Assembly (NCBI GenBank): GCA_002471345.1
Contig: DKPS01000083.1
Span: forward strand, 1-51,782
Direction: 5' to 3'
Length of the DNA stretch: 51,782 nt
From: Saprospiraceae bacterium UBA7328
Lineage (GTDB): Bacteria > Bacteroidota > Bacteroidia > Chitinophagales > Saprospiraceae
Shown here: one piece after another, positions 46,846 to 51,782 of the stretch
Numbering within the stretch: position 1 is the stretch's first letter
Layout of the letters: every line of letters begins with the position of its first letter
The notes under the pieces: generated by a model
What the model was told of the DNA's origin: nothing
The model's database searches: none
The model's input: only the letters and a program-made list of their open reading frames with translations
Translations under genes and position numbers: made by a program

Positions 46846-47612
46846 TATTTAACTTTTAGACTTACAGTATTTAAGATGTCAAATTTTGCACTTACTTCAT
46901 CTCCTTGTTTGATGAATTCAGCTGAAGTTGCAGCTCCAGCTAACACTATCATTCCTACTTCAATGGGTTCATCATATTTCATGGCCATTTTAGACATTTC
47001 TATTAATGACTCAATTGGGTCTCCTAAAATCGCATTTGAATTTCCGTTTTGAACTGTTTCATTATTGATATCCAATGAAATACTCAAATCTCTAACATTA
47101 CTTTCCGATGCCATCCATTCCCCTATCACATAAGCTGAAGAAGAACAATTGTCAGCCACTACATCCTCGAGAGAAAATTTGAAGTTGTCATATCGAGAAT
47201 CTATAATTTCTATTGCTCCAGCCACCGCATCAAAGTGATCTTGTACATTCTCTATGGTCAACTCACTGTCAATTCTCTTAGATACTCTAAAAGCTATTTC
47301 TGGCTCTGCTCTTGGATGAATGAAATTTTTTATCTCCATACTACCGCCATTCTCTACTGCCATAGCATTTGTCAATCTGCCCCATATCACTTCGTGCACA
47401 CCCATTTGCTCCATTTTGGCCTTACTTGTAAATCCTAATTTGTAACCTGTGAGTTTTTCTCCTCTCTCTAATTTTTGAGATATAGAGAGCTTTTGAATTT
47501 GATAAGCATCATTGATATCAAATTCATTATGAATACTAAGTTGTGCAATGGGTTGCGCGGATTTAGCAGCATTGTCAAGTAAAGAGGCGAAATGAAAATA
47601 TTTGTGTTTCAT
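46845..47612 (-). CDS. 2-oxo-3-hexenedioate (4-oxalocrotonate) decarboxylase
   Basis: 255 residues, hydratase/decarboxylase superfamily. GYKLGFTSKAKMEQMGV, IHPRAEPEIAF, EIIDSRYDNFKFSLEDVVADNCSS and the GAATSAEFIKQGD end match the XylI/DmpH/NbaG decarboxylases, in particular the 'LTSxAKMxQMGV' and 'VIDSRYxNFKF' phrases. It decarboxylates 4-oxalocrotonate (made by the deaminase) to 2-oxopent-4-enoate, which the paralogous hydratase then hydrates. It is the first gene of the cluster and is followed, overlapping by 1 bp, by the IclR gene. A 380-bp gap upstream probably holds the operon promoter. Confidence 0.85.
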   Translation of the reverse strand: MKHKYFHFASLLDNAAKSAQPIAQLSIHNEFDINDAYQIQKLSISQKLERGEKLTGYKLGFTSKAKMEQMGVHEVIWGRLTNAMAVENGGSMEIKNFIHPRAEPEIAFRVSKRIDSELTIENVQDHFDAVAGAIEIIDSRYDNFKFSLEDVVADNCSSSAYVIGEWMASESNVRDLSISLDINNETVQNGNSNAILGDPIESLIEMSKMAMKYDEPIEVGMIVLAGAATSAEFIKQGDEVSAKFDILNTVSLKVK

Positions 47613-47993
47613 ATATTAAAACATCATTTTATTATTCAACACTAATATAATAAAGTATTAGAAACATGTCAGTGACTAAGTCAAAATTCTAGATTCAAAT
47701 GTCTTGATATATTTCAATCTTATTTTTTTGTGATAAAACAAAATGTCATAATTAATTGGTCAATCTCTTTTAATTAGAGGAGAGTATAGTTGGCTTATAG
47801 ACTCTTAGTAGAGATTAAATGCAATGGATCATCTTAGAATATAAGAAAGACATGTATTAGAATATGGGTTTCACAAAAAAAGAAATACTAAAAGCGTAAT
47901 TAGAATATAGTAAGTAAAATGCTTTTTGCATGTACATGAATAAGTGGCAATATCAAATCAATATTAATGGAGTAAATAACACATCAATCTCAT
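47613..47993. other. Intergenic region upstream of the tryptophan cluster
   Basis: 381 bp without a gene. It should contain the promoter and the IclR operator for the minus-strand cluster. A weak -7-like match on the minus strand (TAGTGTTG, near 47642-47649, one mismatch to TAnnTTTG) lies about 30 bp from the decarboxylase start. No clear operator palindrome could be chosen by eye, apart from a short CATGTACATG near 47930-47939. Confidence 0.35.
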
Positions 47994-48662
47994 CTAAGAA
48001 CGCAACTCTGAAATAATATTCAATGTTCCTAAAATATTTGATTCTAATATTCTGAAATTCCTTTTTTTAATAATTTCCTTTGTAATCAGCTTACTTCCCA
48101 TTCCGACACAAGTCACTCCAGCATCAAACCAACCTTTTAAATTCTCTCTATCTGGAGAAACTCCTCCAGTTGGCATAACTGATGTCCATGGCTGAGGGCC
48201 TTTAATTGCTCTTACCATACCTGGTCCATATATTCCACCAGGAAATAATTTCACTAATTCACACCCCAATTCTTCTGCTCTGCATATATCACTGAGACTT
48301 CCACATCCTGGAGACCACATCACTTTTTTCCTATTACATACTAAAGCAATGTCCTCTCTTAATACAGGTGTCACAACAAAATTTGCACCCATTTGCAAGT
48401 ATAAACTTGCCGTCCCGGCATCAGTAACCGAACCTACTCCTAAGATCATTTCACCTAGTTCAGCATTGCAATACTTACTTAACTCATTAAAAACCTCATG
48501 AGCAAAATCACCTCGATTAGTGAATTCGAATACTCTTGCTCCTCCTAGATAACATGCATTGAGTACTTCCTTCATTACTTTCACATTACTATTGTAATGT
48601 AAGGGTACAAGGCCTGTTCGCTGCATGGTTTGGAATACTTCTATTCTGCTAAATCTTGCCAT
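47994..48662 (-). CDS. 2-dehydro-3-deoxyphosphogluconate (KDPG) aldolase
   Basis: 222-residue class I aldolase of the KHG/KDPG family. It cleaves 2-keto-3-deoxy-6-phosphogluconate to pyruvate and glyceraldehyde-3-phosphate. The conserved Glu is in VFEFTNRGDF; LGVGSVTDAGTASLYLQMGANFVVTPV is the typical 'GAGTV' section; the Schiff-base Lys is in CELVKLFPGGIYGPGM; and MPTGGVSPDRENL completes the phosphate site. The preceding kinase gene, on the same strand and 70 bp upstream, supplies its substrate. This pair forms the end of hexuronate (pectin/alginate-type) breakdown. Confidence 0.9.
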   Translation of the reverse strand: MARFSRIEVFQTMQRTGLVPLHYNSNVKVMKEVLNACYLGGARVFEFTNRGDFAHEVFNELSKYCNAELGEMILGVGSVTDAGTASLYLQMGANFVVTPVLREDIALVCNRKKVMWSPGCGSLSDICRAEELGCELVKLFPGGIYGPGMVRAIKGPQPWTSVMPTGGVSPDRENLKGWFDAGVTCVGMGSKLITKEIIKKRNFRILESNILGTLNIISELRS

Positions 48663-48732
48663 AACACTTTAATTGAAAATTCTTAATTAAGACTCATAAT
48701 TACACGAATTCTTATTGATTTTACTAACCTAA

Positions 48733-49770
48733 TCATCTACTTACTCTACCACTAGCATCACCACTCATCAACTTTTCAACTTCTTCTATCGTTACCAAAT
48801 TTGCATCTCCTTTTATAGTATGTTTCAAACACGAAGCTGCAACTGCGAAGTTCAATGCCTTCTGATCATCTCCATTATACTCTAGCAAACCATAAATAAG
48901 CCCACCCATAAAGCTATCACCTCCACCTACTCTATCTACAATGTGGGTAATTTCATAAGTAGGTGCTTTATATAATTTATCACCATCATATAAAACACCT
49001 GACCATGTATTATGCGATGCGGAAATGGATCCTCTCAAGGTTGTGATTACCTTTTTTGTTTTTGGAAACATTTCCATAAGTTGCTGTAGAACAGACAAAT
49101 AAGCCTCTCCATCCACTGATCCGCCATGAGTCACGTCAACTCCTTCAGGATGTAATCCAAAGTGTTTTTCAGCATCTTCTTCATTACCTAAAATAACATC
49201 ACATCCAGCTACCAATTCTGGCATTACTTCTCCTGGGGTTTTCCCATATTTCCAAAGTTTCTTTCTATAATTGAGATCTGTGGATACTGTTACTCCTAAT
49301 TTATTAGCCATCTGAATAGCTTCTAAACATGCATCCGCAGCGCCTTGGGAAATAGCTGGTGTAATCCCTGTCCAATGAAACCATTCCACACCTTTAAACA
49401 CTTCTGCCCAATCCACCATGCCTTTTTCAATAGTAGACATGGCCGAGTGAGCTCTATCGTACACGACTTTACTCCCTCTACTTACGGCTCCTGTTTCTAA
49501 GAAATAAATACCTAATCTATCTCCTCCTCTTAAAATGTGCTCTGTTCCTACATTTCGTTTTCTCACTTCCATTAAGGCGCAATCACCTATTTCATTCTGA
49601 GGTAACCGTGTTACAAAATCCACTGGTATTCCATAATTAGCCAGAGACACTGCCACATTAATTTCTCCTCCTGCATATGTCACATCAAAGCTTGATGCTT
49701 GAGAAAATCGCATCCATCCTGGCGGGCTCAATCTCAGCATGATTTCTCCAAATGTTATTACTTTTTTCAC
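48733..49770 (-). CDS. kdgK: 2-dehydro-3-deoxygluconate (KDG) kinase, PfkB family
   Basis: 345-residue sugar kinase of the PfkB/ribokinase family. N-terminal signature TFGEIMLRLSPPGW and AGGEINVAVSLANYG; the C-terminal catalytic signature VDRVGGGDSFMGGLIYGLL with the catalytic Asp (GGGD). It probably phosphorylates 2-keto-3-deoxygluconate to KDPG, consistent with the neighbouring KDPG aldolase. Sugar choice rests on context and on resemblance to KdgK-type proteins. The upstream region is non-coding for about 240 bp. Confidence 0.85.
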   Translation of the reverse strand: MKKVITFGEIMLRLSPPGWMRFSQASSFDVTYAGGEINVAVSLANYGIPVDFVTRLPQNEIGDCALMEVRKRNVGTEHILRGGDRLGIYFLETGAVSRGSKVVYDRAHSAMSTIEKGMVDWAEVFKGVEWFHWTGITPAISQGAADACLEAIQMANKLGVTVSTDLNYRKKLWKYGKTPGEVMPELVAGCDVILGNEEDAEKHFGLHPEGVDVTHGGSVDGEAYLSVLQQLMEMFPKTKKVITTLRGSISASHNTWSGVLYDGDKLYKAPTYEITHIVDRVGGGDSFMGGLIYGLLEYNGDDQKALNFAVAASCLKHTIKGDANLVTIEEVEKLMSGDASGRVSR

Positions 49771-50015
49771 TGTTTCTTCTTTAATTCAGATTAAAACAAG
49801 ATAAATTCTAATATTGAAGCACAACTTATTAGATATTAGTTAGAATAATAACTTTTTCCATTTGTATATGACCGGTCTTGATAATTTATTAATCTAACAA
49901 ATCATAATTACAACACATAAACCCATTTCTTATGTCTTCATCACAAATTTTGGTGAATAGCATTTAATGGAAATGATCATATTGAACTGCATCTGAATTC
50001 TATTGGATAATAATG

Positions 50016-50023
50016 TAATTTTG
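50016..50023 (+). promoter_or_regulatory. Bacteroidota -7 element before the tRNA fragment
   Basis: TAATTTTG, an exact match to TAnnTTTG, placed 11 bp before the first base of the tRNA-like sequence. This is the spacing expected for a tRNA promoter and supports the tRNA reading of the following bases. No clear -33 TTTG box is at the usual distance. Confidence 0.5.
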
Positions 50024-50034
50024 CAACCCAAATA

Positions 50035-50056
50035 GGCCGCGTAGTTCAACTGGATA
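50035..50056 (+). other. 5' part of a tRNA gene, disrupted (putative att site)
   Basis: The 22 bases give a 7-base acceptor arm, TA, the D-stem GTTC and a D-loop AACTGGATA, as in Bacteroidota tRNAs (arginine type is my best guess). Then the sequence departs from tRNA structure: no anticodon arm, T-arm or matching 3' acceptor is present nearby. A tyrosine integrase follows 100 bp later, so this is probably an attachment-site boundary, with the intact tRNA remade at the far end of the element. Confidence 0.5.
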
Positions 50057-50066
50057 CCATACTGTG

Positions 50067-50131
50067 CGCAATAATGCGCAAAAAGTCATTGGAAATCAGG
50101 GGGTTAGGTTTTTTGTTTAAGCATTATTGCG
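50067..50131. repeat. 11-bp inverted repeat beside the integrase gene
   Basis: CGCAATAATGC (50067-50077) and its exact reverse complement GCATTATTGCG (50121-50131), 43 bp apart. The left arm also overlaps a small palindrome, TGCGCA-ATAA-TGCGCA (50065-50080). Likely roles are integrase or excisionase arm sites, or an RNA hairpin before the integrase start. Confidence 0.6.
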
Positions 50132-50159
50132 TACTTATGCTTACAAATTGCTTACAAAT

Positions 50160-51302
50160 ATGCTGAATGTACAGGCTGTTTTTAATAGATCTAAGAGGCT
50201 CAGAGCTGATGGGCTGGGTAAGATACACATCCGATTTATACACAAGAGAAAGCCGTTTTATTTTGATACTAAGATACTGATTAAGCCTGAGCAGTGGAAT
50301 AGTAAAAAGGGTGTGGTGTGGAAGTGTGCTCAGGCTTTTGAATATAATGATGATATCCAAACATGGATGCTGGAAGCTCTGAGGTTTTATAGGGCTAAAT
50401 GGAAAAATAAAGAAAGATTCATTCCTGGGGATCTGAAAAAGCATCTGAAGTATGATCAATTTTCTGATGTGGATTTTCTGGCATTTTCTAAAGGGATCAA
50501 TAGTGATGAGAGGGATCAATTAGCTCCTTCTACTTATGGGAAGAGGCTGGACTTATTCAAGAAGCTGGAGGCATATCAGGCTGAGATCTATTGTAGTCAG
50601 CTGAATCGTGATTTTCTACAGGATTTTAAGGTATGGCTATTTAAACAGAAGTCTCATAAGGGTACTGTGCTGGGTGCAAATTATATCCATTCTCTATTTG
50701 TGGTATTCAGGAAATTTGTGAAGGAGGCTAGAATGAAAGGGTATATCAGTGAGGATATATTTTATGGATTTAAGATCAATAGGACTGCTAAGGTGGTGGT
50801 GGTGCTGACTGAGGATGAGCTGGAGCGTGTGTATAATCATACTCCTTCCTCTAAGGTGATGGAGCGAGTGAAGTGGTACATGTTATTCTTATTCTATACT
50901 GGGATGAGAGTGGGTGATATCTCTCTGATCACGAAGTCTCACTTTAAAGAGAATGGTCTGCTGGTGTATCTGGCTGGTAAGACGAAAAAGAAAAAGGGTA
51001 AATCTGCTAGAGTGCCTGTGCATCTATTCGATGGAAGGGCTGTAGAGATCTATGGCAGTCATGGGCCTTTTAAGAAGGTGCATAATTATGATCTGAATAC
51101 AAATTTCAGGAAGCTACTAACTGAGGTGGAGATAGATAAGTATATGACTGTACATGGTGCTAGGCATACTTTTAAATCTATCATGCTGGAGCGTGGGTAT
51201 CCTCTGCATATCATAGCTGAGATGATGGCTCATAGCTCGACTACTACTACTGCTAAATATGGGGCGATAAGTGATAACTCGGTATTAAAGGCTCTTAGAT
51301 GA
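50160..51302 (+). CDS. Tyrosine recombinase/integrase
   Basis: 380 residues counted from ATG 50160 (a TTG version from 50127 is less likely because it runs into the inverted repeat). N-terminal arm-binding domain (residues 1-45, IHIRFIHKRKPFYFDTKI), SAM-like core-binding domain (about 100-205), and C-terminal catalytic domain with R250 (YTGMRVGD), K274 in a lysine-rich turn, H332-GA-R335 (VHGARHTFKS), H358 (MMAHSS) and the nucleophile Y367 (TAKYGAI). This is the Bacteroidota type with phage_int_SAM_5 domain found in integrative elements. Its stop overlaps the following gene (ATGA). Confidence 0.93.
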   Translation: MLNVQAVFNRSKRLRADGLGKIHIRFIHKRKPFYFDTKILIKPEQWNSKKGVVWKCAQAFEYNDDIQTWMLEALRFYRAKWKNKERFIPGDLKKHLKYDQFSDVDFLAFSKGINSDERDQLAPSTYGKRLDLFKKLEAYQAEIYCSQLNRDFLQDFKVWLFKQKSHKGTVLGANYIHSLFVVFRKFVKEARMKGYISEDIFYGFKINRTAKVVVVLTEDELERVYNHTPSSKVMERVKWYMLFLFYTGMRVGDISLITKSHFKENGLLVYLAGKTKKKKGKSARVPVHLFDGRAVEIYGSHGPFKKVHNYDLNTNFRKLLTEVEIDKYMTVHGARHTFKSIMLERGYPLHIIAEMMAHSSTTTTAKYGAISDNSVLKALR

Positions 51303-51541
51303 AAAATAAATCAGCGGCAGGATATGGGAGATGTATAGATGCGGCATTGCATGAAATTTCGGAGCATTTAAGAGCAGAAAAGTTGATGTGTAGATATAAT
51401 AGAGATACATGGTATGTGCATGGAAAGTGGCTTTATACAAAGTCACAACGTAGATTAAATAAGTTGCTGGGATTGAATATAATAAATAAAAGATTTGCTA
51501 AAAACCGATTTTATGCCAAAAGAAATAACAAAAAAAGATAA
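51299..51541 (+). CDS. Small basic protein of the element, unknown function
   Basis: 80 residues, net basic, with a C-terminal run of Lys, Arg and Asn (RFAKNRFYAKRNNKKR). No family is recognised. The ATG overlaps the integrase stop by 4 bp and its own end overlaps the next gene by 29 bp, so it is cotranslated with the element's early genes. It may bind nucleic acid; a small recombination directionality factor is one option, but nothing in it proves that. Confidence 0.6.
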   Translation: MKNKSAAGYGRCIDAALHEISEHLRAEKLMCRYNRDTWYVHGKWLYTKSQRRLNKLLGLNIINKRFAKNRFYAKRNNKKR

Positions 51542-51782
51542 TGTACTGAAGGCTATAATAGAGAGTTGTGCTGATGGGCTGTGTATGAAGTCTAGGCAAG
51601 AACTGGCTTATGATCTAGGCTACAGTAAGCGGACTGTGGGATACTGGATAGATAGTCTGGCTGAGGAGGGATATCTGGTAAAGCAAGGTGCTGCTGTGCT
51701 GTTAAATAGGGGTGTTGATTTCACTATGGATTATCATGATCTGGAGGAGGCTGCTGAAGAGGTGGTGGAGGCTAGAGCGTCT
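51513..51782 (+). CDS. Helix-turn-helix-like protein, runs off the window
   Basis: 90 codons are visible from ATG 51513 with no stop before the window ends. The protein has a helix-turn-helix-like stretch, RQELAYDLGYSKRTVGYWID, then SLAEEGYLVKQGAAVLLNRG, which reads as a winged-helix type DNA-binding domain. It overlaps the upstream gene by 29 bp. Codon use is CTG/GCT-rich like the integrase. Possibly a regulator or replication/mobilisation protein of the element. Confidence 0.6.
   Translation, partial: MPKEITKKDNVLKAIIESCADGLCMKSRQELAYDLGYSKRTVGYWIDSLAEEGYLVKQGAAVLLNRGVDFTMDYHDLEEAAEEVVEARAS

Larger units (their letters stand above)
50057..51782 (+). mobile_element. Left end of an integrative element (continues past the window)
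   Basis: Evidence: a tRNA fragment at the boundary, a tyrosine recombinase reading inwards, two small tightly packed genes after it, and leucine codons that are mainly CTG in this segment where TTA and CTT prevail elsewhere. The element type (phage-like or conjugative) cannot be decided from the 1.7 kb visible. The boundary is placed at the end of tRNA similarity and may be a few bases off. Confidence 0.6.

Noticed and set aside
50035..50110. Complete tRNA gene
   Set aside because: Only the acceptor 5' strand and D-arm 5' half are present; no anticodon arm, T-arm or complementary 3' acceptor strand can be folded.
50124..50519. 131-residue minus-strand frame opposite the integrase gene
   Set aside because: It is antisense to a clear tyrosine recombinase with all catalytic residues; the translation has no domain.
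1..51782. CRISPR array or rRNA genes
   Set aside because: No regularly spaced direct repeats and no conserved rRNA sequence were seen on reading through the window.

Overview
The window comes from a member of the Bacteroidota, most likely the Saprospiria. It is AT-rich. One secreted protein ends in the sorting domain used by the type IX secretion system (T9SS). Another carries the HYR-like and dockerin-like modules common in Saprospiraceae surface proteins. Two near-perfect Bacteroidota -7 promoter elements (TAnnTTTG) are visible, and Shine-Dalgarno sites are generally absent. There is also a SusC-like TonB-dependent receptor and a sphingolipid desaturase homologue. The genus cannot be named from sequence alone.

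Left third (1-18.3 kb): a mixed set of housekeeping and envelope genes. These are a PAP2 phosphatase, a GH43-like propeller protein, a GPH-type sugar symporter, CutC, a secreted M14 carboxypeptidase, a NdpA-like nucleoid protein, a six-repeat PPC-type T9SS protein, a dihydroceramide Δ4-desaturase homologue, a DUF5916 outer-membrane protein, a Cys-rich dockerin-like protein and a deoxynucleoside kinase.

Middle (18.3-32.6 kb): a long non-coding stretch with a reverse-strand terminator, then short operons. These include an FMN α-hydroxyacid dehydrogenase, DUF2853 with a textbook terminator, a LytTR regulator, a two-subunit GMC dehydrogenase, a polysaccharide deacetylase, a TonB receptor, an isolated trpD and an aldo/keto reductase. 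Between 19.0 and 24.0 kb three genes (a membrane protein, a Bax-inhibitor-1/YccA protein and an erythromycin-esterase-like lipoprotein) are each interrupted by what looks like a single missing base in a homopolymer. This is either a patch of assembly errors or real decay.

Right part (32.6-47.6 kb): the main feature is one minus-strand cluster of 15 genes, mostly overlapping by 4 bp. It encodes every enzyme needed to take tryptophan through kynurenine, 3-hydroxyanthranilate and 2-aminomuconate to pyruvate and acetyl-CoA, together with an aromatic amino acid permease and an IclR regulator. It contains both a tryptophan 2,3-dioxygenase and an indoleamine 2,3-dioxygenase-type protein. The formamidase step is probably done by a cyclase-family protein with a non-canonical metal motif. 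Next to it are KDPG aldolase and KDG kinase (hexuronate/Entner-Doudoroff end steps).

Far right (50.0-51.8 kb): a tRNA 5' part with its own promoter is cut after the D-loop. It is followed by a tyrosine integrase and two small genes with CTG-rich codon use unlike the rest of the window. This is the end of an integrated mobile element that continues beyond the window.
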